Positions 26,441 through 33,831 of a stretch of DNA of 33,831 nucleotides are shown here, one piece after another (positions within the stretch are counted from its first letter, which is position 1; every line of letters begins with the position of its first letter). The notes below the pieces were generated by a model. That model was not told the DNA's origin. It did not search any database and saw only the letters and a list, made by a program, of their open reading frames with translations. Where the stretch lies: contig NZ_AEWG01000119.1 in assembly GCF_000190375.1 (NCBI RefSeq), positions 1-33,831 of the forward strand, written 5' to 3'. The stretch comes from Rubrivivax benzoatilyticus JA2 = ATCC BAA-35. GTDB taxonomy: Bacteria; Pseudomonadota; Gammaproteobacteria; Burkholderiales; Burkholderiaceae_C. The translations under genes and the position numbers were made by a program.

Positions 26441-28138
26441 ATGAATTTCGTTGCGCTGAGCCTCACGCTGCTGCAGCAAACCTGCGTCTACCTCGTCGTG
26501 GCGTATCTCCTGGCGGGCACCCGGATATTCATCCCGCTGATGCACGTGACGATCCGGCTGCCGCAGCGCACGGCCTGCTACGTCGTCTGCTCGCTGTTCT
26601 GCATCATGGGCACCTACCTCGGGCTGCACATCGACGACTCGATCGCGCACACGCGCACCATCGGCTCGGTGCTCGGCGGCGTGCTCGGCGGCCCGGTGGT
26701 CGGCCTGGCGGTGGGCCTGACCGGCGGCCTGCACCGCTATTCGCTGGGCGGAAGCTCCGCCCTGCCCTGCGCCATCGCCACCGTCGTCGGCGGGCTGATC
26801 GGCGGCGGCTACCACCGCTACATGATCAGCCGTGGCAAGGCGGCCACCGTCTTCCGTCCGGTGCCGGTGGCGCTGGTGACGCTGGTGGCCATCGTCGTCG
26901 AGATGGCGATCCTGCTGCTGATGCTGAAGGCGCCGGCGAACTGGCATCTGGTCGAGCAGATCGCCGTCCCGATGGGCGTGGCCAACACGCTGGGCGCGGG
27001 CATGTTCATGCGCATCCTCGTCGACCGGCGCAAGCTCTACGAACGCCAGTCGACGGTGTTCTCGACCAAGGCGCTGGCCATCGCGGCACGCGTCGAGGGC
27101 CTGCTGCGCGAAGGCTTCGACCCCGATGGCTCGGCGCGTGCCACCCGGGTCGTCAAGGTCATCCAGGAGGAGACCGGCGTCGGCGCGGTGGCGATGACCG
27201 ACACGCGCCAGCTCGTCGCCTTCACCGGCATCGGCGCCGACCATCACCTGCCGGGCACGCCGATCGAGTCCAAGCTGACGCAGCAGGCGATCGCACGCAA
27301 CGAGGTCGTCTACGCCGACGGCAACGAGGTGCCCTACCGCTGCTCGATCCACGCCAAGTGCCCGCTGGCCTCGTGCCTGATCATCCCGCTGACCGACGAG
27401 GAGAACCAGGTCATCGGCACGATCAAGCTCTACGAGCCGCGCACGCGGCTGTTCTCCAACATCAACCGCACGCTCGGCGAAGGCATCGGCCGGCTGCTGT
27501 CCAACCAGATCCTCGCCGGGCGCTACCTGCGCCAGCGCGAGATGCTGGCGCAGTCGGAGATCAAGCTGCTGCAGGCCCAGATCAACCCGCACTTCCTGTT
27601 CAACGCGCTGAACACGCTGATCGCGGTGATCCGGCGCGACCCCGAACGCGCCTGCACGCTCGTCTTCAGCCTGTCGACCTTCTTCCGCAGCAACCTCAAG
27701 CGCCCGAGCGAAGACGCGCGCCTGATCGAGGAGCTGGCCCACGTCTCGTCCTACCTCGAGATCGAGCAGGCGCGTTTCGGCGACCGGCTGCAGGTCGAGT
27801 TCGACGTGCCCGACCGGCTGCAGCACGTGCGCCTGCCGGCCTTCTCGCTGCAGCCGGTGGTCGAGAACGCGATCAAGCACGGCACCTCGCAGCTGCTGGG
27901 CATCGGCCGGGTGAAGATTTCGGCGCGCGAGGAAGGCGGCGACCTGCTGCTGTGCGTCGAGGACAATGCCGGCCTGTACAAGCCGCCGGCCGAAGGCAAC
28001 GACGGCCTGGGCGTCAACCTGGTGCGCCGCCGCATCGCCAACCGCTACGGCGCCGGCTACGGCATGGACATCGAATGCGAGCCCGAGGTCATGACGCGCG
28101 TGACGCTGCGCATGCCCTTTTCCACCGGCGAGCCCTGA
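26441..28138 (+). CDS. btsS: BtsS/LytS-type sensor histidine kinase
   Basis: A 565-residue inner-membrane kinase, close in length and motif order to E. coli BtsS (561), a high-affinity pyruvate sensor. The N-terminal 5TM-LYT sensor (about 1-200) carries the near-invariant stretches GTYLGLHIDDSIAHTR and GGPVVGLAVGLTGGLHRYS. A GAF-like domain follows (about 215-355) with FTGIGADHHLPG and YADGNEVPYRCS. The kinase core has the acceptor in QINPHFLFNALNTL (His384), an N box VVENAIKHG (473-481) and a glycine box DGLGVNLV. The start is ATG 26441. The response regulator gene follows after 14 bases. A pyruvate-formate lyase/acetate kinase block encoded just beyond supports a pyruvate-linked role. Confidence 0.92.
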   Translation: MNFVALSLTLLQQTCVYLVVAYLLAGTRIFIPLMHVTIRLPQRTACYVVCSLFCIMGTYLGLHIDDSIAHTRTIGSVLGGVLGGPVVGLAVGLTGGLHRYSLGGSSALPCAIATVVGGLIGGGYHRYMISRGKAATVFRPVPVALVTLVAIVVEMAILLLMLKAPANWHLVEQIAVPMGVANTLGAGMFMRILVDRRKLYERQSTVFSTKALAIAARVEGLLREGFDPDGSARATRVVKVIQEETGVGAVAMTDTRQLVAFTGIGADHHLPGTPIESKLTQQAIARNEVVYADGNEVPYRCSIHAKCPLASCLIIPLTDEENQVIGTIKLYEPRTRLFSNINRTLGEGIGRLLSNQILAGRYLRQREMLAQSEIKLLQAQINPHFLFNALNTLIAVIRRDPERACTLVFSLSTFFRSNLKRPSEDARLIEELAHVSSYLEIEQARFGDRLQVEFDVPDRLQHVRLPAFSLQPVVENAIKHGTSQLLGIGRVKISAREEGGDLLLCVEDNAGLYKPPAEGNDGLGVNLVRRRIANRYGAGYGMDIECEPEVMTRVTLRMPFSTGEP

Positions 28139-28152
28139 ACCGCGAGGCTGCG

Positions 28153-28866
28153 ATGAACGTCCTGATCGTCGACGACGAAACCCCGGCGCGCGAGGAGATC
28201 GCGCGCCTGCTGTCCCGGGTGGCCGACGTGAGCATCGTCGGCCAGTGCGCCAATGCCGTCGAGGCGCTGTCGGCGATCAACCACCTGCACCCCGACGTCG
28301 TCTTCCTCGACATCAACATGCCGCAGATCAGCGGCCTGGAGCTGCTGGGCATGCTCGACCCCGAGGAGATGCCGCGCGTGGTCTTCCTCACCGCGTACAG
28401 CGAGTACGCGCTGAAGGCCTTCGAGCAGGACGCCTTCGACTACCTGTTGAAGCCGGTGGACCCGGCGCGGCTGGACGTCACGCTGCAGCGCCTGCGCCGC
28501 GACGCCGCGCCCACGGCCGACCTCGCCAAGCTGGCGGCGCCGCTGCGCCAGATCCCCTGCCCCGGCCACCAGCGCGTGCAGCTGGTCAAGGTCGAGCAGG
28601 TGGAGTACGTGAACTCCACCGGCACCGGCGTGTTCATCGTCACGACCGACGGCGTCGAGCATTTCACCGAGCTGACGCTGCGCACGCTGGAGGAGCGCAC
28701 GCCGCTGCTGCGCTGCCACCGCCAGTACCTCGTGAACCCGGAACAGATCCTCGAGATCGTGTTCCAGGAGCTCGGCGGCGCCGAGATCGTCACCCACGGC
28801 GGCCGGCGCGTGCCGGTCAGCCGCCGCCTGCTCGGCGAGCTGAAGGAGAAGCTGGGCTTCGCCTGA
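28153..28866 (+). CDS. btsR: BtsR-type LytTR response regulator
   Basis: A 237-residue response regulator (E. coli BtsR 239). The receiver domain (1-120) has the acidic pair Asp7/Asp8, phospho-acceptor Asp53 in VVFLDINMPQISG and KPVD near 104. The LytTR DNA-binding domain (about 135-237) shows QRVQLVKVEQVEYVNSTG and LRCHRQYLVNPEQI. GAGG lies eight bases before the ATG. It is co-transcribed with btsS. In E. coli BtsR drives a pyruvate importer gene (btsT); no such importer is in this window. Its stop directly abuts that of the convergent yidB-like gene, with no spacer. Confidence 0.92.
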   Translation: MNVLIVDDETPAREEIARLLSRVADVSIVGQCANAVEALSAINHLHPDVVFLDINMPQISGLELLGMLDPEEMPRVVFLTAYSEYALKAFEQDAFDYLLKPVDPARLDVTLQRLRRDAAPTADLAKLAAPLRQIPCPGHQRVQLVKVEQVEYVNSTGTGVFIVTTDGVEHFTELTLRTLEERTPLLRCHRQYLVNPEQILEIVFQELGGAEIVTHGGRRVPVSRRLLGELKEKLGFA

Positions 28867-29283
28867 TCAGACCGCGGCGACGACGCGCGCGAACCAGCCC
28901 TGCACGCCCGGGCGCACCGGCTCGACGTCGATGCGGCCATCGGGCGTCAGGCGGTTCACGGCCATCGGCACGATCTCGGCCAGCACCTGGGCGGCGTCGA
29001 CCGGGTCCAGGTCCAGGCGGCGCACCAGCTTGTCGTACAGGCGCTCGCCGAGCGCGCGGCGCATCGTCGCGCCGTCCATCGTGTTGTCGGCGCCGTGCGT
29101 GATCCAGCCACGCATCGCCTCGCCGCAGCCTTCGGCGTCGAAACGTGCCGCCAGCGACGTCAGGCCGCCGTCGTGCTGGCGCAGCAGGCGCATCAGCGAC
29201 TGGACGAGCTTGCTGTTCTCGCCGCCACAACGCCGCGCCTTGCGCGCGAGACCGATCGCCATTTCTTCGAATTCACAGCACAT
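28867..29283 (-). CDS. YidB/DUF937 family protein
   Basis: A 138-residue soluble protein, starting MCCEFEEMAIGLARKARRCGG. The centre has the DUF937/YidB pattern LTSLAARFDAEGCGEAMRGWITHGADNTM, followed by helix-rich GERLYDKLVRRLDLDPVDAAQVLAEIVP and a C-terminal VEPVRPGVQGWF. The family's function is not established. The start at 29283 follows GAGG at a good distance, and a sigma-70-like promoter lies about 50 bp upstream. It therefore has its own transcription although it stands downstream of the focA block on the same strand. Ends flush with btsR. Confidence 0.75.
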   Translation of the reverse strand: MCCEFEEMAIGLARKARRCGGENSKLVQSLMRLLRQHDGGLTSLAARFDAEGCGEAMRGWITHGADNTMDGATMRRALGERLYDKLVRRLDLDPVDAAQVLAEIVPMAVNRLTPDGRIDVEPVRPGVQGWFARVVAAV

Positions 29284-29334
29284 CACAACCTCGACTGGTT
29301 TCGCTCCGGTCTCCCCGGAGAATCTTCTGGTTCC

Positions 29335-29363
29335 AACATAATCCAGCCCGGAGATACTGTCCA
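29335..29363 (-). promoter_or_regulatory. Candidate sigma-70-type promoter for the yidB-like gene
   Basis: On the minus strand TGGACA (29363-29358), a 17-base spacer and TATGTT (29340-29335). The predicted start is near 29328, giving a leader of about 45 bases. Confidence 0.5.
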
Positions 29364-29394
29364 GGGCTTCCCCGAGGGCGCGCCGGGATCCACC

Positions 29395-29435
29395 CCGGAA
29401 ATCACCGGGAAAACTCCGGAGAAAATACCGCCGGG
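29395..29435. repeat. Cluster of CCGG-centred short repeats
   Basis: Successive units CCGGAAATCA, CCGGGAAAACT and CCGGAGAAAATA, then CCGCCGGGG, at 10-12 bp spacing. A related CTCCCCGGAGAATC lies at 29311-29324. Spacing near one helical turn suggests side-by-side protein binding upstream of the yidB promoter, or an imperfect long hairpin at the end of the leftward focA transcript. Confidence 0.4.
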
Positions 29436-29518
29436 GCCCGCCAGGGAACCGCTCGGGGGCGCTTTCGGACCGTTCGCCGGAAAGTCCGTGGCGCGTCTGC
29501 ACGGCGCCACGCCGGACC

Positions 29519-29851
29519 TCAGGCGGCGAGGCGGCCGTCGAGTTCGCGGTCCAGCGCCTGCGACATCGCCTGCCAGGCCCGGCCGGCGACGCAGGCCCCG
29601 GCGTGGTCGTATTCGACCTCGATGCGCCGGCGCAGCACGACCAGCGCACACAGGTTCAGGCGCTGGCGCTCCGGGCCGTGCGGCACGCGCGCGGCGGCGC
29701 GGCGCATGCCCTGGCGGCGGTCCAGCGTCTCGCGCGCGAGCGCCTGCACCGCGACGGCGTCGTCCCAGTCGAGGCCCAGCGCCAGGCCGGCGCGCAGCAG
29801 CGCCCGTTCGGTCTCGCGTGCGGTCGCCGTGTAATCGATGAATCCGGACAT
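29519..29851 (-). CDS. Hypothetical protein, 110 aa, in the focA operon
   Basis: A small, mostly helical, soluble protein starting MSGFIDYTATARETERALLRAGLALGLDW, with many Arg and Ala residues and two cysteines. No signal peptide or membrane segment. I do not recognise the family. Coding is supported by a ribosome site (GGAG, eight bases before the ATG), a gap of only 12 bases after the focA stop, and the same strand as the fermentation operon. Genes such as focA and pflB in other bacteria have small modulators, but there is no sequence evidence for that here. Confidence 0.65.
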   Translation of the reverse strand: MSGFIDYTATARETERALLRAGLALGLDWDDAVAVQALARETLDRRQGMRRAAARVPHGPERQRLNLCALVVLRRRIEVEYDHAGACVAGRAWQAMSQALDRELDGRLAA

Positions 29852-29863
29852 CGTGTGCTCCGT

Positions 29864-30799
29864 TCAGGCAGCCTTGGCCGCAGCGCGTGCGCCGCGGCGG
29901 AACAGCCACCAATAGGCGCCGGCGACAAGCAGCGCGCCGCCGACCCAGTTGCCCAGCGTCACGACGCCGAGGTTGACGAGGTACTGCGCCACCGGGATCT
30001 CGGTGGCCGCCTTGGCCTGCGCCGCGGGTTCGGCCCAGAAGGCGGCCGGCGCGAACCACTTGACCATCAGGCCGTAGGGCACGAAGTACATGTTGGCCAC
30101 GCAGTGCTCGAAGCCGGCGGCGACGAAGGCCGTGATCGGCAGGAACATCGCGACGATCTTGTCGGTCACGCTGCGTGCGGCCAGCGACAGCCAGGTCGCC
30201 AGGCACACCAGCACGTTGCACAGGATGGCCAGGCTGAAGGCCTTGAACGGCGGCAGGCTGGCCTTGCTGGCGGCCAGGTACAGCGCGCTGGCACCGACCT
30301 CGCCGTGGCCGAAACCGTACTGGCCGCCGAGGAAGACGATGGTCGCGGTGCCGAGCGCGCCGACGAGGTTGCCGAACCAGACGATGGTCCAGACGCGCAG
30401 CATGCGCCGCGTGTCCAGCCGGCCGCTGGCCCAGGCCATGACCATCAGCGCGTCGCTGGTGAAGAGCTGGGCGCCGGCGACGACGACCAGCATCAGCCCC
30501 ATCGAGAACGCCGCGCCCATCAGCAGCCGCATCACGCCCCAGGGCAGCATGTGCTCGGCGCCGGCGATGGCGATGGTGGCGAACATCGCGCCCAGCGCGA
30601 CGAAGGCGCCGCCGAGCACGGCCAGGCCGAACTGCTGGGCGGCGCCGGCCTTGGCCTTCTTGACGCCCATCTCCTCGGCGGCGCAGGCCACCGCGTCGGG
30701 GGCCAGCGGGTCGAACAACGAACGCGGCGCGGCCGCGCCGTAGGCCGGCAACGGCTCGTCTTCGTTCAGCAGGTAGCGGGGGTTCGTGCGGTCGAGCAT
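29864..30799 (-). CDS. focA: Formate channel FocA (FNT family)
   Basis: A 311-residue inner-membrane pentameric channel subunit for formate, with six membrane segments. The family's gating loop is seen as AGAQLFTSDAL (109-118), including the conserved threonine, and the pore histidine lies in AGFEHCVANMYFVP (His232). The N-terminal extension of about 45 residues is soluble. AAGGA stands six bases before the ATG at 30799. Its first 34 bases overlap the end of ackA in another frame, so translation is coupled. Placement with pflA, a PTA domain and ackA supports formate rather than nitrite as substrate. Confidence 0.92.
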   Translation of the reverse strand: MLDRTNPRYLLNEDEPLPAYGAAAPRSLFDPLAPDAVACAAEEMGVKKAKAGAAQQFGLAVLGGAFVALGAMFATIAIAGAEHMLPWGVMRLLMGAAFSMGLMLVVVAGAQLFTSDALMVMAWASGRLDTRRMLRVWTIVWFGNLVGALGTATIVFLGGQYGFGHGEVGASALYLAASKASLPPFKAFSLAILCNVLVCLATWLSLAARSVTDKIVAMFLPITAFVAAGFEHCVANMYFVPYGLMVKWFAPAAFWAEPAAQAKAATEIPVAQYLVNLGVVTLGNWVGGALLVAGAYWWLFRRGARAAAKAA

Positions 30800-32028
30800 G
30801 GCTGTCCTTCGTCGGCCTCACGGCCGTTCGGCGCGCTTGCGGCCAGCATGGCCAGCGTGTGCAGCGCGATCATCTTTTCCTCGTTCGTCGGCAGCACGAA
30901 CACCGGCAGGATCGAGTCGTCGGCGGAGATCTCGAGCGCGCTGCGGCCGTTGGCGTAGTCGTCGATCGCCAGGCCCATCCAGCCCAGGCGCGAGCAGACC
31001 TCGGCACGCACGCCGGGCGAGTTCTCGCCGATGCCGGCGGTGAACACCAGCGCGTCGATGCCGCCCATCGAGCCGGCCATCGCCGCCACTTCCTTGGCGA
31101 CACGAAAGCAGAACAGCTCGACCGCGCGCCGCGCCGCCGGGTCGGTGGACTCCTGCAGCGCACGCATGTCGCTGGACAGGCCGGAGACGCCGAGCAGGCC
31201 CGAACGCCGGTACAGCAGGTCCTCCAGCGCGTCGGCGCCCATGCCTTTTTCGCGCATCAGGTACAGCAGCACGCCGGGGTCCAGCGAGCCGCTGCGGGTG
31301 CCCATCGGCACGCCGTCCAGCGCCGTGAAGCCCATCGTCGTGTCGACGCCGCGGCCGGCATGCACGGCCGCCAGGCTGGAGCCGTTGCCCAGGTGGCAGA
31401 CGACGACACGCGCGTTGGCCAGCTCGGGCCGCAGCGCCGCCAGGCGCTGCGAGACGTACTCGTAGGACAGGCCGTGGAAGCCGTAGCGCTGCACGCCTTC
31501 GTAGCTCAGTTCCTGCGGCAGCGCATAGGTGCTCGCCACCCAGGGCAGCTCGGCGTGGAAGGCGGTGTCGAAACACGCGACCTGCGGCAGATCCGGGTGG
31601 CTGGCCGCCAGCGCGCGCATCGGCGCCAGGTTGTGCGGCTGGTGCAGCGGCGCCAGCGGAACGAGCGCCTCGAGCGCACTCAGGACCTCGGGCGTCACGC
31701 GCACCGGGCGGCTGTAACCGCGCCCGCCGTGCACGACGCGGTGGCCGGCGGCGACGATGCGGTCCTCGGGCAGCGCCTGGCCGAGCCAGGCCAGCAGGTA
31801 CTCCAGCAGCGCGCCGCGGCGCTGCGAGTCCTCGGCGTTCCAGCGCCGCTGGGCGACGACGCGGCGGTTGGCGTCCCGGGCCTCGAAGCGGGCGTCGGTG
31901 CCGATGCCGGCGATCTGGCCGTTCAGCACCGGGTGCAGGTCCTCGGTGGCCTCGTCGCGGCGCAGCACCGAGAACTTCAGGCTCGACGAGCCCGCGTTGA
32001 GCACCAGGCAGGATTGGTATCGGCTCAT
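30766..32028 (-). CDS. ackA: Acetate kinase
   Basis: Cytosolic kinase that transfers phosphate from acetyl phosphate to ADP, giving acetate and ATP. The 420-residue protein has the two family signatures: LVLNAGSSSLKFSV at the N-terminus and the segment around HRVVHGGRGY. Further substrate and nucleotide motifs are FDTAFHAELP, YGFHGLSYEY, CHLGNGSSLAAV, MGTRSGSLDPG and FTAGIGENSPGVR. It is seven bases after the MaoC-PTA stop, with GAGG upstream of its ATG. The last 11 codons run into focA and make an unusually polar tail. Together with the PTA domain it forms the acetate-producing, ATP-yielding branch. Confidence 0.95.
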   Translation of the reverse strand: MSRYQSCLVLNAGSSSLKFSVLRRDEATEDLHPVLNGQIAGIGTDARFEARDANRRVVAQRRWNAEDSQRRGALLEYLLAWLGQALPEDRIVAAGHRVVHGGRGYSRPVRVTPEVLSALEALVPLAPLHQPHNLAPMRALAASHPDLPQVACFDTAFHAELPWVASTYALPQELSYEGVQRYGFHGLSYEYVSQRLAALRPELANARVVVCHLGNGSSLAAVHAGRGVDTTMGFTALDGVPMGTRSGSLDPGVLLYLMREKGMGADALEDLLYRRSGLLGVSGLSSDMRALQESTDPAARRAVELFCFRVAKEVAAMAGSMGGIDALVFTAGIGENSPGVRAEVCSRLGWMGLAIDDYANGRSALEISADDSILPVFVLPTNEEKMIALHTLAMLAASAPNGREADEGQPCSTARTPATC

Positions 32029-32035
32029 CGCGGCC

Positions 32036-33520
32036 TCACTCGGCAGCGGCGCGCCGGGCCTGGGCCAGCAGCGCGGCGATGGCGCACGAGGCCAGGCGCG
32101 AACGCTGGCTGTCGGCACGGCTGGTCAGGATCACCGGCACCTTGGCGCCCAGCACGATGCCCGCGGCGTCGGCGTTGGCCAGGAAGCTGAGCTGCTTGGC
32201 CAGCATGTTGCCCGCCACCATGTCCGGCACGAGCAGGATGTCGGCCTGGCCCGCCACCGGCGACTCGATGCCCTTGGTGCGTGCGGCCTCGGCCGAGATC
32301 GCGTTGTCGAAGGCCAGCGGGCCGTCGAGCACGCCGCCGGTGATCTGGCCGCGGTCGGCCATCTTGCAGAGCACGGCCGCTTCCAGCGTCGACGGGATCT
32401 TCGGGTTCACGTTCTCGACCGCCGACAGGATCGCCACCTTGGGCGTCTTCACGCCCAGCGCCTGCGCGAGGTGGATCGCGTTCTGGACGATGTGCACCTT
32501 GTCGTCCAGCGTCGGCGAGATGTTGATCGCCGCGTCGGTGATCAAGAGCGTGCGCTCGTAGGTCGGCACGTGCATCACGAAGACGTGGCTGATGCGTGCC
32601 GCGGTGCGCAGCGCGTTGTCCTTGCGCACCACCGCGCCCATCAGCTCGTCGGTGTGCAGCGAGCCCTTCATCAGCGCCTGCACCTCGCCGTCGCGTGCCA
32701 GGCGCGCGGCGGCTTCGGCGGCGTCCTTGGGGCACTCGACGTCGACGATGCGGCAGGCCGAGATGTCCAGGCCGTGCTCGGCGGCGATGGCCTTCATCTG
32801 CCGCGCCGGGCCGACCAGCACCGGGGCGATCAGCCCGGCCTCGGCGGCGTCGACGGCGGCGCGCAGCGCAGGCTCGTTGCAGGGATAGGCGACCGCGGTC
32901 GGCAGCGGCTGCAGGCGCTCGCACTTCTTCAGCAGCGCGTCGTGCTGGTGGTGGCCGATCAGCTGCACCTCCGGCAGCTCGACCGGCGCGGTCTGCACCT
33001 TGGCCACCGGCGCGACGACCTCGGCGATGCCGCCGGCCACGAGGATGCCGTCCTGGTTGACACAGCCGCAATCGAGCACGACGACGCGGTCGGCGTCGCG
33101 CTTCTCGACCACCGTCACCGTGGCGGTGATGCGGTCGCCGACGCTGATCGGGTGCAGGAAGTGCAGATCCTGGCTCAGGTAGACCGTGCCCGGGCCCGGC
33201 AGGCGCGAGCCGATCAGGCCCGAGACCAGCGCGCCGGTCCACATGCCGTGCGCGATGACCTTGCCGTGGCCGCTGCCGGCGGCGAAACGCGGATCCAGGT
33301 GCACCGGGTTGCGGTTCTCCGAGACCGTGGCGAACAGCCGCACGTCGTCCATCGTCAGCGCCCGCGTGCGGGTGGCGGACTGGCCGACGAGGATCTCGTC
33401 GTAGGGCAGGTTCGCGCTGACGCCGTCGTCGGCGTCGATCACGGGCGGCCGCGGGGTCACGGCGGCCTGGAAACGGGCGCCGTCGTGCAGCGCGGCGGTG
33501 GGGCGGGTTTCGGTCAGCAT
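32036..33520 (-). CDS. MaoC hydratase-like / phosphate acetyltransferase fusion protein
   Basis: A 494-residue two-domain cytosolic protein. The N-terminal part (about 40-170) is a MaoC hot-dog domain with the hydratase-2 signature around ENRNPVHLDPRFA and the block AHGMWTGALVSG. The C-terminal part (about 200-494) is a phosphate acetyl/butyryltransferase domain with MKGSLHTDELMGAV, ITDAAINISPTLDDK and MVAGNMLAKQL. It would convert acetyl-CoA (or another acyl-CoA) and phosphate to acyl phosphate, the substrate of the adjacent acetate kinase. The role of the MaoC part is unclear: it may act on 3-hydroxyacyl-CoA or serve structurally. The start at 33520 has no clear ribosome site. Large classical Pta is not present in the window. 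Confidence 0.9.
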   Translation of the reverse strand: MLTETRPTAALHDGARFQAAVTPRPPVIDADDGVSANLPYDEILVGQSATRTRALTMDDVRLFATVSENRNPVHLDPRFAAGSGHGKVIAHGMWTGALVSGLIGSRLPGPGTVYLSQDLHFLHPISVGDRITATVTVVEKRDADRVVVLDCGCVNQDGILVAGGIAEVVAPVAKVQTAPVELPEVQLIGHHQHDALLKKCERLQPLPTAVAYPCNEPALRAAVDAAEAGLIAPVLVGPARQMKAIAAEHGLDISACRIVDVECPKDAAEAAARLARDGEVQALMKGSLHTDELMGAVVRKDNALRTAARISHVFVMHVPTYERTLLITDAAINISPTLDDKVHIVQNAIHLAQALGVKTPKVAILSAVENVNPKIPSTLEAAVLCKMADRGQITGGVLDGPLAFDNAISAEAARTKGIESPVAGQADILLVPDMVAGNMLAKQLSFLANADAAGIVLGAKVPVILTSRADSQRSRLASCAIAALLAQARRAAAE

Positions 33521-33568
33521 GGCGGTCTGTGCGGTTTCGCGGGCAGTTCGCAGGCAATGGGAGGCCCG

Positions 33569-33586
33569 ACCGGGGCCGTGCCCGGT
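33569..33586 (-). terminator. Hairpin between pflA and the MaoC-PTA gene
   Basis: ACCGGG, 6-base loop, CCCGGT within the 103-bp spacer, about 40 bases after the pflA stop. No T-run. It may be an attenuating or mRNA-stabilising stem rather than a full terminator, because the genes are functionally linked. Confidence 0.3.
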
Positions 33587-33623
33587 GTCTTGCGTCGGTC
33601 GGGGGCGGGGCGCGGCGGGCGGG

Positions 33624-33831
33624 TCAGGTAACCTGCAATCCGGCGTCGCGGAACATCGAGCGCGTATGCGCCACGAGTTCCTCGGACGGCGGGCGCACGC
33701 CGGCCAGGCGGTAGTTCAGTTCACGCTCCTGCCACTTGTGCTCGCCCATCTGGTGGAACGGCAGCACGTCCACTCGCTGCACGTTGCCCAGCTTGGCGGC
33801 GAAGGCGGCCAGCGCGCGGATCTCGTTGTCG
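33624..33831 (-). CDS. pflA: Pyruvate formate-lyase activating enzyme, C-terminal 69 residues (cut by window edge)
   Basis: Only the C-terminus lies in the window. It contains the family-typical VDVLPFHQMGEHKW (near 33740-33780) and ends AGLQVT before a TGA at 33624-33626. The complete enzyme is a radical-SAM activase that generates the glycyl radical on pyruvate formate-lyase under anoxia; its Cx3Cx2C cluster motif would lie beyond base 33831. Same strand as MaoC-PTA, ackA and focA, giving the order pflA, PTA, ackA, focA, with pflB expected further right. Related glycyl-radical activases share this ending, but the operon context favours PflA. Confidence 0.85.
   Translation of the reverse strand, partial: DNEIRALAAFAAKLGNVQRVDVLPFHQMGEHKWQERELNYRLAGVRPPSEELVAHTRSMFRDAGLQVT

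Noticed and set aside
24020..27880. Very long minus-strand open frame (1286 codons) opposite the LOV-GGDEF-EAL and btsS genes
   Set aside because: It is antisense to two genes with intact family motifs. Its translation is Arg/Gln/His/Val-rich low-information sequence typical of shadow frames in GC-rich DNA.

Overview
The window is very GC-rich and tightly packed, with GTG starts, start/stop overlaps and few intergenic gaps. Its gene content (E. coli-like IlvD, DUF2062, a MaoC-PTA fusion, PCu(A)C, NhaR-like LysR proteins) suggests a betaproteobacterium of the order Burkholderiales, probably near the Rubrivivax/Leptothrix/Ideonella group. This placement is inferred from gene recognition and base composition only. 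No rRNA, CRISPR array, IS element or phage block was found.

Layout: (1) 1-5334 is housekeeping: a leucyl aminopeptidase cut by the left edge, divergent dusC, then a CNNM/CBS membrane protein overlapping a SapC-family gene, then apaH. (2) 5400-7405 holds tRNA-Ser(UGA), a 345-bp stretch without a gene, a lower-GC gene encoding an unusual winged HTH + GHKL ATPase + STAS-like (DUF4325-type) protein, and a small orphan gene. (3) 7440-10278 carries chrA, a NhaR-like LysR regulator and a DUF2062 membrane protein. (4) 10290-15398 is a DAB-type inorganic-carbon uptake operon (dabB-dabA) with a divergent NhaR-like LysR gene whose promoter can be read directly. (5) ilvD follows. (6) 17509-21905 is a periplasmic copper cassette: a DUF2946 protein, MbnP, MbnH, a frameshifted outer-membrane-like protein and a PCu(A)C chaperone. 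No methanobactin biosynthesis genes are visible. (7) 22204-28866 is signalling: a methyl-accepting chemotaxis protein, a LOV-PAS-GGDEF-EAL protein and the pyruvate-sensing two-component pair BtsS/BtsR. (8) 28867-33831, all on the minus strand, is a mixed-acid fermentation module: the pflA end, a MaoC-PTA fusion, ackA, focA and a small unknown gene, followed by a yidB-like gene with its own promoter.

How the parts fit: the pfl/pta/ack/foc block would turn pyruvate into formate and acetate with ATP gain and export formate, and the neighbouring BtsSR senses pyruvate. MbnH is expected to oxidise a tryptophan of MbnP so that MbnP can bind copper, with PCu(A)C passing copper on. DabB is expected to couple ion flow to DabA, which hydrates CO2 in one direction. 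The least explained items are the HTH-ATPase-STAS protein beside tRNA-Ser, the LOV domain fused to c-di-GMP enzymes, and the poly-C frameshift in the copper cassette.
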